Shown here in pieces: positions 16,973-25,705 of a DNA stretch of 64,000 nucleotides. The position numbers and the translations under genes are program-made. Position 1 is the stretch's first letter; every line of letters begins with the position of its first letter. The DNA comes from Christiangramia forsetii KT0803 (GTDB taxonomy: Bacteria; Bacteroidota; Bacteroidia; Flavobacteriales; Flavobacteriaceae), in NCBI RefSeq assembly GCF_000060345.1, contig NC_008571.1, positions 2,666,001-2,730,000 of the forward strand. Direction: 5' to 3'. The notes beneath the pieces are model-generated. The model made no database searches, was not told where the DNA came from, and saw only the letters and a program-made list of their open reading frames with translations.

Positions 16973-17818
16973 TTATTGGTCAATTGAAAAAAGCTTCTCA
17001 AAAAACTCTGTCTTTTTTACGTCATGTGGAGACAAGTAGTCCTCCCTCTTTACCTGTACAAAGCCCATAAATCTAAAATAGCGCTGAAAGGTACGCAGGG
17101 AATAACATCTGAATGAACGGTCTCCTTCTTCCATAAGCTGCGGAAAAGCTTGAAAATACATTCCTGCATAGAAATAAGGAGATCTCATTTCGCTACCGTA
17201 TTTTTTAAGTAAGAAAAGGCTAAAGGCAGGATTTATTCGACCTATAGCTTCAGAATCATAACCATCATAATATCCCCAATTAAATTTATAGAATAGAACA
17301 CTCAGAATTTCTTTTAAGATATAATTTCCATCTTCTGCATGTTTTTCTCCTGTTTTGGTCAGGCTCAATTTTCCATTTCTCTTTTTGGCCAGACTTGAAA
17401 TTTCCAATAAAATGCGCGTAATGCTAATTTCTTCTGCATCACTCTCTTTATATAATTTGGTTATTCCATTTTCGATCCCTTCATTTTTCAGTAATCTGAG
17501 TGCATAGATCTCTTTGACCAGTTTGGTAGATAAAGCCCCGGTTTTGGTCAATTTTAATTCCTTTCCACCTTTCATTTTATCGATAAGTAATCGAACCTTT
17601 ACCAGCAATGGACATTCTTTAAGTTCGACTTCAGAAAGCTTATTCAAATTCAACGGACCTGCACCTTCGGGGAAAATTTGAAGAGCTCCCATTTGCATGG
17701 GTGTTAACCCATCAAAATCATCCACACCACTCTCATTATGGGCGTTTACTCTTTTTTGAAATTCTTTATTAAGGTCTTCCAGATTGTCAAAACCTTCCAA
17801 ATCATCGAGATTAATCAT
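16973..17818 (-). CDS. Unknown protein, possibly related to the C-terminal part of pRiA4b ORF-3-type proteins
   Basis: A 281-residue soluble protein. I choose the ATG at 17818 (MINLDDLEGFDN); a TTG five codons upstream is in frame. The N-terminus is acidic (about 1-45, with LTPMQMGALQIF). Two similar short segments, ELKLTKTGALSTKLVKEIYA (about 90-109) and KLSLTKTGEKHAED (about 152-165), look like an internal repeat in a mostly helical protein. The C-terminal region is aromatic and basic (RTFQRYFRFMGFVQV). Similar 'LTKTGxL' segments are found C-terminal to plasmid pRiA4b ORF-3 domains, but this is a weak resemblance. It lies 24 nt downstream of the DUF6557-like gene and is probably cotranscribed with it. 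Confidence 0.7.
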   Translation of the reverse strand: MINLDDLEGFDNLEDLNKEFQKRVNAHNESGVDDFDGLTPMQMGALQIFPEGAGPLNLNKLSEVELKECPLLVKVRLLIDKMKGGKELKLTKTGALSTKLVKEIYALRLLKNEGIENGITKLYKESDAEEISITRILLEISSLAKKRNGKLSLTKTGEKHAEDGNYILKEILSVLFYKFNWGYYDGYDSEAIGRINPAFSLFLLKKYGSEMRSPYFYAGMYFQAFPQLMEEGDRSFRCYSLRTFQRYFRFMGFVQVKREDYLSPHDVKKTEFFEKLFSIDQ

Positions 17819-17842
17819 AGTCGCTATTTTCAATAATGCTTT

Positions 17843-18376
17843 TTAGGAGCGATCTTTTTCCTGATCATCATCCTCTAATTTATCTAAAAGCTCCTCAAAA
17901 GAAGTTGCGTTTTTAAGTTTTTCCTCTTCGCTCATCATTTCATAATCCTCTGCAGTTTTTTTGATACTATCGATCTGTTCCTGTATCTCTTCTTCCTCAA
18001 AACCTGCAAAGGTCATTTCGTAGAGGCAATGCGCCAAGATTTCCAGTTCGGTAAATTCTTTTAAACTTTCATTACAAATATCCATTCCCAACCATTCTTT
18101 CCAGGACGTAAATTCTATGGCGTAAGAAGATGATTGTGCCTCGTTTTTAGGATGCTTGTATTTCCCGGAAACATCTACATATTCCTCTCCGTCAAAGTCA
18201 TCTTTTACTGTCTTTATCTCAATCGTCATATCGGTTTCTTCGGGAGCCATCATCAGCAATTTTTCAAATACTTCCTCATAGCCTTCGAGGCTTTTTTCTT
18301 CATCGGAATATAATTCCAGAAGTATAGCAGAAATACTTAACCAGGAATTGCTTTGTACCAGCTGTTCTAAGGTCAT
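17843..18376 (-). CDS. Acidic hypothetical protein (DUF6557-like)
   Basis: A 177-residue acidic cytoplasmic protein starting MTLEQLVQSNSWLSISAILL. The pattern of an N-terminal helical pair with the tyrosine-rich ELYSDEEKSLEGYEEVFEKL, a central beta segment (MTIEIKTVKDDFDGEEYVDV), the SYAIEFTSWKEWLGMDI segment and a long acidic C-terminal helix is like DUF6557 proteins seen in Bacteroidetes. No catalytic residues are evident. It is followed at 24 nt by the unknown gene ending at 16973. It may be a partner of that protein or an immunity-type protein; I cannot tell. Confidence 0.7.
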   Translation of the reverse strand: MTLEQLVQSNSWLSISAILLELYSDEEKSLEGYEEVFEKLLMMAPEETDMTIEIKTVKDDFDGEEYVDVSGKYKHPKNEAQSSSYAIEFTSWKEWLGMDICNESLKEFTELEILAHCLYEMTFAGFEEEEIQEQIDSIKKTAEDYEMMSEEEKLKNATSFEELLDKLEDDDQEKDRS

Positions 18377-18564
18377 ATTGATTTAATTTTACTCTGAAGG
18401 TTTAGATAAAATTAGGGTTTTTATATTTGAATCGCTTGGCATCTCTTAACTGAATATCCTGGCACTAAATAGAAGAATCAAATTCAAGAACTGAACAATT
18501 TAATTAACGACATATTTTGTCGCTTACTCTTTTTTTATTTGTTCTGAATTTCTAATTTAACAAT

Positions 18565-19059
18565 ATGAATATTTTATATCTACACGGACTCAAAAGCAAA
18601 TTGAGTTCAGAAAAACGAAAAGCTTTAGAACAATACGGCAAAGTTTTCGCTCCGGATATTGACTATTCCAAAGATCATGTTCAGTACACTCAAATTCTTC
18701 GGCAATTTCCAAACACTCAATTTAATGCAATTATTGGTAGCAGTATGGGTGGTCTAAATTCCTATATTATTTCAAACTGGATTGGCCGCCCTGCTCTATT
18801 GTTCAATCCTCCTTTATCCAAACATCCATGGAGTACTATGCACCTGAAGGAGAAATTTGTCAGGGGTAATGCTTCAAAACAAGTTGTGTTAGGAGCTAGA
18901 GATGAAGTTGTAAATCCGAAGGATACACTAAACTATATCGCTAGTGGCCTTTATGATGATGAACTAGTCATAAAAATCCATCCTCAACTCGGTCATCGAA
19001 TTCCGTTGGATGTATTTGAAGTTGAAGTAAAGGAATTCTTCGATAAAATCTGCCACTAA
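18565..19059 (+). CDS. YqiA/YcfP-type alpha/beta hydrolase
   Basis: A 164-residue small esterase-like protein. The start MNILYLHGLKS gives the oxyanion-type HG motif, IIGSSMGGLNSY is the nucleophile elbow (Ser in GSSMGG), LGARDEVVNP supplies the acid (Asp), and HPQLGHRIP supplies the catalytic His. All triad positions are therefore present. The short lid-less fold is typical of YqiA-type hydrolases (UPF0227). It is 10 nt upstream of the WYL regulator and probably in the same transcript. Confidence 0.88.
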   Translation: MNILYLHGLKSKLSSEKRKALEQYGKVFAPDIDYSKDHVQYTQILRQFPNTQFNAIIGSSMGGLNSYIISNWIGRPALLFNPPLSKHPWSTMHLKEKFVRGNASKQVVLGARDEVVNPKDTLNYIASGLYDDELVIKIHPQLGHRIPLDVFEVEVKEFFDKICH

Positions 19060-19069
19060 AACTTAAAAT

Positions 19070-19963
19070 ATGTCTGTACGCCAAAGCTTAAAACGATATA
19101 CAAAAATCATTTCACTTCTAAGAAGAAGACCTATGAGTTATCAGGAAATTCAGGATGAAATATCACTGGATCCGGATGCTATAGCAGAAAAGCTACTGAC
19201 CTCTCAGCGAACTTTACAACGAGATATTATTGACATCGCCTCTATTTACGAGATTGAAATAGATTCTGATAAAAGCACTAATAAATACTACATTAAAGAA
19301 GATGTTGAAGAAATACATTCCCGAAGATTAAGGGAAAATTTTGAGATCGTGAATGCCATTAAGATGGCAAAGGGGTTTGGTAACACGCTGATCTTTGAAG
19401 AAAGACGGCATTTGGGGACAGAACATATGGCTGGTTTAATCCACGCTATCCAAAATAATCTCTTTATCGAATTCAATTATATTAAATTTTGGGATGGTTC
19501 TGAAAGTAGTCGTAAAGTGAAACCTATTGCATTAAAAGAAGCCAGAAACCGCTGGTATCTAATTGCGATGGACGATAAAGACGAGCGTATAAAGAATTTT
19601 TCACTGGACCGAATTCAGGATCTCAGTATTTCCTCAAATAAATTTAAACCTGTTTCTTATAATATTGAACAAGAGTTTAGGGATAGCTTTGGAATAATTA
19701 ATGGAACGGGCGAAAAACCTGTAGATGTCATTCTTTCCTTTACTCCTGAACAAGGGAGATATATCAATTCACTTCCCCTGCATCACAGTCAGGAATTGAT
19801 ATCTAATGATGAAAATGAATTTCAGTTCAGTTACTACATAAGACCTACCTATGATTTTAAAATGGAGATACTTTCTTATGGAGATCAGGTTAAAGTATTG
19901 GAGCCGGAAAATTTACAAGAAACTATATCTAAGAATCTTAAAGCTGCATTGAATCTGTATTAA
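19070..19963 (+). CDS. WYL-domain transcriptional regulator
   Basis: A 297-residue regulator. N-terminal winged helix: QSLKRYTKIISLLRRRPMSY then QRTLQRDIIDIASIYEIEI (recognition helix with RTLQRDI). The WYL domain follows (about 125-215) with IEFNYIKFWDG, KPIALKEARNRWYLIAM (the W-Y-L motif) and IKNFSLDRIQDLSI. The C-terminal extension (WCX-like) runs to residue 297. WYL proteins sense nucleic-acid or nucleotide ligands and often control defence or DNA/RNA-repair genes. The last 255 nt are duplicated at 20794-21048 beyond the PIN module, so this locus once had two copies. Confidence 0.92.
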   Translation: MSVRQSLKRYTKIISLLRRRPMSYQEIQDEISLDPDAIAEKLLTSQRTLQRDIIDIASIYEIEIDSDKSTNKYYIKEDVEEIHSRRLRENFEIVNAIKMAKGFGNTLIFEERRHLGTEHMAGLIHAIQNNLFIEFNYIKFWDGSESSRKVKPIALKEARNRWYLIAMDDKDERIKNFSLDRIQDLSISSNKFKPVSYNIEQEFRDSFGIINGTGEKPVDVILSFTPEQGRYINSLPLHHSQELISNDENEFQFSYYIRPTYDFKMEILSYGDQVKVLEPENLQETISKNLKAALNLY

Positions 19964-20078
19964 GCTTCTGAATAATAGGCTCTAATGGGTTTATATTTCT
20001 AAAAACTTCACTGAGTCTTGGCTTTTATGCCACAAGATTAATAAATAGCTATAGCTATAAGCCAAAATATGCGTAGTT

Positions 20079-20255
20079 TTATCCTGTCCGTAATTTTGAA
20101 CTTTCCTTTTTTAAATATTCTTTAATTTCTTCAAAACTCATTCCCTTCAAGTCCATTGAAATTTGATCTTTGATTTTTCGGAATGTTTTTACCGTATCAA
20201 AGCCTCCTGCCGAACGGACAGGTTCTTTTTTTTGATTTTGTTTTTTAGTTTCCAT
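20079..20255 (-). CDS. Putative antitoxin partner of the PIN-type toxin
   Basis: A 58-residue basic-to-amphipathic protein starting at the ATG at 20255 (METKKQNQKKEPVRSAGGFD). An upstream in-frame TTG at 20264 is less likely. The C-terminus (ISMDLKGMSFEEIKEYLKKE) forms a helix that could block a nuclease site. The start codon overlaps the end of the PIN gene by 11 nt, which means the toxin is upstream of the antitoxin, the reverse of the usual order but known for this Bacteroidetes group. DNA binding is not obvious. Confidence 0.7.
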   Translation of the reverse strand: METKKQNQKKEPVRSAGGFDTVKTFRKIKDQISMDLKGMSFEEIKEYLKKESSKLRTG

Positions 20256-20706
20256 AATCGACAATTTCTTTAGGTGAACGTATTTCCAATGATGGATAGT
20301 TCATTCTTAAATTTATTGAATTATACCCTCTTATTCTATAAACATTTACAATATGTTTAAAATTCCAGCTTACTAAAATATCTGCACGATGAATTGTAGC
20401 TGTTGCAATATGGATACAATCATCAAAACTTGTCAGTCCAACTACTTTTTCATCCACATATTTCGTAGCGAGTGAAAGAATTTCATCTGTAATTTCAACT
20501 TTTTCTAAACTCTCCTTTGGTAATTCGGCAAAATATTCTTTAACTTTCCTTGGTGCTTTTACCAATTCCGTTTCGACCAATTCTGAAAATATGCAAGCAA
20601 CTTCTCCATTATTGATCCGTTCGAACAATAGTAATGTAAACTCGTCAAATTCTTTGTCAAATACTCCCCCAAAAACTGAAGTATTAAGATAAAAGCGTTG
20701 TTTCAT
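20245..20706 (-). CDS. PIN-domain protein, VapC-like toxin
   Basis: A 153-residue protein from the ATG at 20706 (MKQRFYLNTSVFGGVFD). A frame extends 44 codons upstream but those residues look non-coding. The PIN fold is indicated by YLNTSVFGG at the N-terminus (where the first catalytic acid normally stands), EFTLLLFERINNGE, FSELVETEL (acid), and VGLTSFDDCIHIATA (third and fourth acids: D-D), followed by ILVSWNFKHIVN. The first catalytic Asp is Asn here (residue 8), so RNase activity may be lost or weak. It overlaps the small antitoxin gene by 11 nt. The module lies between the complete WYL gene and a WYL 3' fragment. Confidence 0.85.
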   Translation of the reverse strand: MKQRFYLNTSVFGGVFDKEFDEFTLLLFERINNGEVACIFSELVETELVKAPRKVKEYFAELPKESLEKVEITDEILSLATKYVDEKVVGLTSFDDCIHIATATIHRADILVSWNFKHIVNVYRIRGYNSINLRMNYPSLEIRSPKEIVDYGN

Positions 20707-20793
20707 TAAAGTGATTTCGTTATAATCAAATTTACAAAATTTTGAATTACAATAATTTATCGATTTATTACGATTTCTCGCATTACACACCTC

Positions 20794-21048
20794 GGTGAGA
20801 AACCTGTAGATGTCATTCTTTCCTTTACTCCTGAACAAGGGAGATATATTAATTCACTTCCCCTGCATCACAGTCAGGAATTGTTATCTAATGATGAAAA
20901 TGAATTTCAGTTCAGTTACTACATAAGACCTACCTATCATTTTAGAATGGAGATACTTTCTTTTGACCATCAGATTAAGGTTCTGCAGCCTGTGAGTTTA
21001 AGAGAAACTATATCTGAAAGTTTAACTGCCGCACTGAATCTGTATTAG
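20794..21048 (+). pseudogene. 3' fragment of a second WYL regulator gene
   Basis: This 255-nt piece aligns without gaps to the last 255 nt of the intact WYL gene (19709-19963). The first ~160 nt differ at only about four positions, while the last ~90 nt are much more diverged, yet both end with ALNLY and a stop. The frame has no start codon or DNA-binding region. Its stop overlaps the stop of the convergent cREC gene. The mosaic identity suggests gene conversion between paralogues, or a duplication followed by deletion that let the PIN module sit between them. Confidence 0.9.
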
Positions 21049-21419
21049 CGAAATCCAGCTTCAAATCTCAGTATAAAACTTTTAAGCAATCTATTAATAT
21101 TCACTTTCCCCACCGGGTTTGCACTTTGGCAGGCCCATAATGGCGGCAGTACTTTATTGTCTAAACAATATTCTACCAGCCACTTGGCACAATCATAACC
21201 TGTAGGTTGGTTTTCTCCCAAATCATGGTCAAAACAAATGCCATCAGGTAATCCATTTTTCTGGATCCAGTTCACAAATTCCTGCATATTTTTCACCCAG
21301 ATCACTTCCACCTCTTTCCCAATTGGGCTATAAGCTAGCCAATCCAACCTTACATCTTTTGGATCTCGTAAATCATCAAGCCAGATAAGGGTCCTCCTTT
21401 TTATAATTTTGGAATCCAA
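21045..21419 (-). CDS. Cyclic-phosphate-processing receiver-domain (cREC-like) protein
   Basis: A ~124-residue protein with a receiver-like fold. IWLDDLRDP carries the acidic pair of strand 1, VIWVKNMQEFVNWIQKNGLP the middle, ICFDHDLGENQPTGYDCAKW the conserved FDHDLG box, and ACQSANPVGKVNI the terminal signature. This set matches the receiver-like family predicted to process cyclic phosphates in RNA-repair contexts. I choose the TTG at 21419 because upstream codons are a shifted reading of the AAA gene; a strong AAGGAGG lies just 5' of the domain. An ATG at 21533 is the alternative. It overlaps the 3' end of the AAA gene by 44 nt and is probably coupled to it. Confidence 0.75.
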   Translation of the reverse strand: MDSKIIKRRTLIWLDDLRDPKDVRLDWLAYSPIGKEVEVIWVKNMQEFVNWIQKNGLPDGICFDHDLGENQPTGYDCAKWLVEYCLDNKVLPPLWACQSANPVGKVNINRLLKSFILRFEAGFR

Positions 21420-23082
21420 GGATGGTAGTTTTCTTTTCTTCGATGTTATTGTTGAGATTTTTTTCAAACTTTTCCTGACGACAAAACCCCAGAATCGCTT
21501 TGAAATCAATTTTTTCAGCATTGATGATTTCATGGGTTATAATCTTACGGATGATATTCTCTATTTCTCCTCCTGAAAACTCGAAGCTTCTTGCTAGTTC
21601 TAAATACTGCTCGGGAGCTAAAAAATCTAACTTACTTTTCCAGATATTTTCCCTCGCAGCTATATCCGGTCTGTCAATCTGAATTTTGAATAAAAATCTT
21701 CTTTCGAAAGCTTTATCCAGATTATCAATTAGATTAGTGGTAGCGATGAAAATACCTTTGAAATTTTCCAGTTCTTTCAGAAGTATATTTTGAATGGTAT
21801 TGATGGTTTGATCAACATTCGAATCTGAAATTCCAGAGCGCTTAGACAAAATAGCATCAGCTTCATTAAAAAGTAATATAGGAGCCAATTCCTGTGCAGT
21901 TCTGATTCTTTCGTAATTCGTAAATATTTTCTTAATCAATTTTTCACTGTCTCCAAACCACTTAGATTTTGTTTCGCTTATATCTACTTTCATAAGATCT
22001 CTTCCAGTTTTCCTGGCTAATTGCAACACCCCTTCCGTTTTACCTGTTCCTGGGGGTCCGTAGAAAATGCAATTGAAACCAATAGGTAAACCTTTACTAT
22101 TGAGTATTTCCTGCACTTCCTGAAACCTGTCTGGCTTCAGAGCCTAAGAAAGAATGTTTATATTTTGCTTTTCTTTCTCATTATAGTACAGTTGCTTTGA
22201 GCGAATACTATCACAGCTTACGAAATCCTTTTTGTCAATTTCGGCAATTTTAATACCTTCCTCTTCCAATAGTTTGATACCCTCATTTGCTAATTTTAAT
22301 CCTGAATCATTAAAGAAATTCGATTTTTCAATTTCGATAAGGTTCTTTGTTATCAGGTCATTTTCACCAGAAATTAATTTCTGACAATACTTGATTCTCC
22401 TACTTGACTCTCGAATAAAACCATCAATTGTTCTGGACATACTTGACACTTCAGTTCCTGTTACTGAAGACCATAAAACATACAAGAAAACCGCCTTGTC
22501 CCTATCATTTAATTTTAGAGCCTTAATTTTCCTTATACCTGGGAAATTTTCATTTTTATCCAGAAGTTCATTGGATTCAAAGTATAACATGTATGGCTTA
22601 ATTTCTTCATCTGCGCACTGCTCTGCGAGTTCGAAGATCATTTCTAAAACATCGATAGAAGATTTGATTTTCTTTTCCTGTTTTTCAATAGGAAATTTAT
22701 TGTACAGAATCGCCTCCTGAATATTATTATTTATGATATACTCTTCTCTCATTTGGCTATATCTGCCCTGCATTTCCCTCTGTGCAACTAACTCTCTTGA
22801 AATAAGCTCTTTAAAAATTTCAATTTTTGACATCACATCAATAACTTTACATTTTAGATACTTGGCAAGAGAAGAATAATCTACCTGTTCATTTTCCATA
22901 TTTTGCGTGAAAATCAACGAAAAGAGATAGGCCGATTCTATGGAAATATTCAGTTTATCAGATAGAAATTTTAATTCTGGATCCAGTTTCTCAAAAAAGG
23001 AGGTTTCCAATCCCTTTCCTTTAGCCGAAGTGTAAATTTTTGATATACTTTGTAGAGCCTGATTATCAAAGTTTGTATTCAT
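21376..23082 (-). pseudogene. AAA-family ATPase gene interrupted by an in-frame TAG
   Basis: Two ORFs, 22144-23082 (312 aa) and 21376-22116, are in the same frame and separated only by a TAG at 22144-22146. Reading through gives NINILS-stop-ALKPDRFQEVQEILNSKG, a typical linker into the AAA core. The N-terminal part is helical (about 1-310). The ATPase part has Walker A GPPGTGKTEG, Walker B ILLFNEADAI, sensor-1 IFIATTNL and arginine finger FERRFLF, followed by a helical lid ending at 21376. In relatives the two parts are one protein of about 560 residues of the CDC48/proteasome-regulatory-like type. The TAG either kills the gene, splits it, or is a sequence error. A GTG at 22116 could restart the ATPase half. 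Confidence 0.85.
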
Positions 23083-23257
23083 TCTATAATTATTTACAGC
23101 AAGAATAAATACAGAGCAAGACAGAAGATGTCGCTATAGCTTTAAATATTTTTCAGGCATAAGGGTTAGTTTGATATCAGTAATTTATATATTTAGCCTG
23201 ACTCTTCTTCCCCTACCGTAAAGAGTGATTTTTTAAAATAATTACATTCGAACAAAT

Positions 23258-25213
23258 TTGAACCCGAGATATCTTACCAAATCCCGTTTTAAACTGGCAC
23301 TGGATTGTCCAACCAAACTGTACTATACCCGTAAGAAAGAGTATGCAAATAAAAGCGAATCAGATTCATTTTTGGAGGCATTAGCACAGGGAGGTTTCCA
23401 AGTTGAGGAACTGGCAAGAATGGATTATCCCGACGGCATTGCTATAATTGGAGATGATTATAATTATGATCTTCTGGCTGAAAAAACCCGGAACCTTCTT
23501 GAACAGGAAAATATTACTATTTTTGAACCCGCTTTTTTAATCAATGACCTTTTTATTAGGGTTGATATGCTCGTGAAAAGCGGGAATAATATCAAACTTA
23601 TTGAGGTTAAGGCTAAATCGATAAGGAGTGTTGATCATGAGTCTTTTATAAAGTCAAATGGCCAACTCGGCGGTGGCTGGGATCTTTACTTATATGATAT
23701 TGCTTTTCAAAAATATGTGATCCAGTCCAGTTATCCCGAATGGAATATATCATCTTACCTGAAACTGGCCGATAAAGATGCAACAACCACAGTAGATGGT
23801 TTACATCAATGTTTTAAGGTGGTTTCAGACTCAGATTTGCGCACCGGAATCGAGAAAAAAGAGGGTATTACGAAAGCTGATCTTGGAGATTCCATATTAT
23901 GTGAGATCAATGTGAGTGGAGAAATTGATTTAATTCTGAATAATAATCCGCTGGACGAAAACCGGAGCTTTGAAGGAACAGTCAAACACTATAAAGATCA
24001 TTATAAAAATGATGTGAAATTATTTACTGAAATAGGTACTCATTGTAAGGGCTGTGAGTTTGTTTCTGAAAATTATGAAAATGGATTTAAAAGCGGATTC
24101 CATGAATGCTGGCAGAAACAATTACAACTTCCTAAAGAAAAGATTGACCGACCTAAGGTATATGATGTCTGGTATAACCCTGCAAAAAATGCCATTGAAG
24201 AAGACCGTTATTTTATGGAGGAGTTAACTGAAAATGATCTTAATATCAGGTCTGAAGCTGGAAAAATGAGTAGATCGGAGCGTCAATGGTTACAGATTGA
24301 AAAACATAAATATGCTGATGATTCCCCTTATTTTGATATAGATAACCTACGGCAAGAACTGGATTCCTGGAAGTTTCCATTGAATTTTATCGATTTTGAA
24401 ACAACTGCAGTAGCTATTCCTTTTATTGCCGGAATGCATCCGTATGAACAGCTGGCTTTCCAGTTTAGCCATCATATAGTTTATGAAGATGGAACTGTTG
24501 ACCATTTTAATGAGTATTTGAATACGGAAATTGGAGCTTTCCCTAATTTCGATTTTATACGAGCCTTAAAGAAATCTCTATCCGTGAACGAGGGAAGCAT
24601 TTTCAGATATCACAATCATGAAAACACGATCGTGAATGTTATCTATAACCAACTTAAAAATTCTAAAGAACCAGACAAAGAAGAACTTCTGAATTTTATC
24701 AGAAGTATAAGTCACAGCACAAATAAAAATACTGAATCCTGGGCCGGTGACCGGGATATGATAGACCTTCAGAAAACGGTGGTGAATTATTATTATGATC
24801 CTGATACGGGAGGCTCAAATTCCATTAAAGCTATCCTCCCTGCCGTTTTGAGGTCTAGTGTCTATCTCCAGGAAAGATATCAAACACCTTTAGGCAAGCT
24901 AAATCTTAGCAGTAAGAATTTTCCTGAGGACCATATTTTCCTGATGTTCGAGAACGGTAAACCGGTAAACCCCTATAAAGCCCTGCCTTCAGTCTTTGAC
25001 GGCTGGGATAACGAAAAACTGGAACAGGTATCGGAAAGTCTTACCGAAATAAAAGACGGAGGGGCTGCTCTTTTCGCTTATCAAAAATTACAATTTGATG
25101 ACGTACCTGAAATTGAAAGAAATGCCATCCAGGAAGGCTTACTTAGATATTGTGAACTGGATACCCTGGCCATGGTGATGATCTATGAGTATTTTAAAAA
25201 CGTATGTGAATAA
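23258..25213 (+). CDS. DUF2779 protein: RecB-like nuclease plus DnaQ-like exonuclease domain
   Basis: A 651-residue protein from a TTG start at 23258 (NPRYLTKSRFKLALDCPTKL). The N-terminal part starts with the 'K-x-x-L-x-x-C-P' motif of RecB/Cas4-like nucleases and has LFIRVDMLVKSGNNIKLIEV (D...E-V-K) as the nuclease motif. Cysteines in HCKGCEF and FHECW are placed to bind an Fe-S cluster as in Cas4-like proteins. The C-terminal half has NFIDFETTAVAIPFIAGMHP (DEDD acids), FRYHNHENTIV and a terminal YCELDTLAM, the DUF2779 RNase H-like exonuclease. It is probably a DNA-processing enzyme in an accessory locus. Confidence 0.85.
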   Translation: MNPRYLTKSRFKLALDCPTKLYYTRKKEYANKSESDSFLEALAQGGFQVEELARMDYPDGIAIIGDDYNYDLLAEKTRNLLEQENITIFEPAFLINDLFIRVDMLVKSGNNIKLIEVKAKSIRSVDHESFIKSNGQLGGGWDLYLYDIAFQKYVIQSSYPEWNISSYLKLADKDATTTVDGLHQCFKVVSDSDLRTGIEKKEGITKADLGDSILCEINVSGEIDLILNNNPLDENRSFEGTVKHYKDHYKNDVKLFTEIGTHCKGCEFVSENYENGFKSGFHECWQKQLQLPKEKIDRPKVYDVWYNPAKNAIEEDRYFMEELTENDLNIRSEAGKMSRSERQWLQIEKHKYADDSPYFDIDNLRQELDSWKFPLNFIDFETTAVAIPFIAGMHPYEQLAFQFSHHIVYEDGTVDHFNEYLNTEIGAFPNFDFIRALKKSLSVNEGSIFRYHNHENTIVNVIYNQLKNSKEPDKEELLNFIRSISHSTNKNTESWAGDRDMIDLQKTVVNYYYDPDTGGSNSIKAILPAVLRSSVYLQERYQTPLGKLNLSSKNFPEDHIFLMFENGKPVNPYKALPSVFDGWDNEKLEQVSESLTEIKDGGAALFAYQKLQFDDVPEIERNAIQEGLLRYCELDTLAMVMIYEYFKNVCE

Positions 25214-25226
25214 TTAAAAATATAAG

Positions 25227-25502
25227 ATGAATAAAATAATCAACCTAAATGGCAACGCCGTAGAACTTGCCCAGGTCAAATCAATCTCCGTTAATGAATA
25301 TTTTGATGTAGAACCTAAGACCAATCAGCTCAAGATTGAGTTCAAAGGTCGAAAAGAATACATATTCAACCCAGGAATTAAAGAATGGGAACTTAACACT
25401 TTCAATGATGTTTTACTAGTGGATTATCCTGATGGCCAAACTGCGATTGAGAATTACCTGCAGATCATGGAAATCTGGGAAGAGGCGCTGCAGAAAGAAT
25501 AA
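25227..25502 (+). CDS. Small hypothetical protein downstream of the DUF2779 nuclease
   Basis: A 91-residue soluble protein (MNKIINLNGNAVELAQVKSI). It reads as an alternating beta pattern (IEFKGRKEYIFNPGIKEWEL) with a C-terminal helix (YLQIMEIWEEALQKE). It starts 13 nt after the nuclease gene, so it is likely cotranscribed and may be a partner. No known domain was recognised. Confidence 0.7.
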   Translation: MNKIINLNGNAVELAQVKSISVNEYFDVEPKTNQLKIEFKGRKEYIFNPGIKEWELNTFNDVLLVDYPDGQTAIENYLQIMEIWEEALQKE

Positions 25503-25705
25503 GGCCTCAAGAAACGCCTGATTATTTATTTTTAGTTACCTCACATCCGGTGCCTTCTGCAATGTTATCTAACAGAGCATTTGCTTCGATAGAAAATAAA
25601 TGTGACGAGTAATCTCTTATTGAGAAAGCGAATTACCCACAACAAGAAACTACAAACAAAAATTGTTCGCAATTATATTCAGGCATTTAATACCTGCCGC
25701 ACGTT

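Noticed and set aside
20707-20838. Longer N-terminus of the PIN protein
   Set aside because: The 44 extra residues do not resemble the family, and part of them overlap the duplicated WYL fragment in antisense.
21420-21533. Longer N-terminus of the cREC-like protein
   Set aside because: It is a frame-shifted reading of the AAA gene's 3' coding region; a start at 21419 is preferred.
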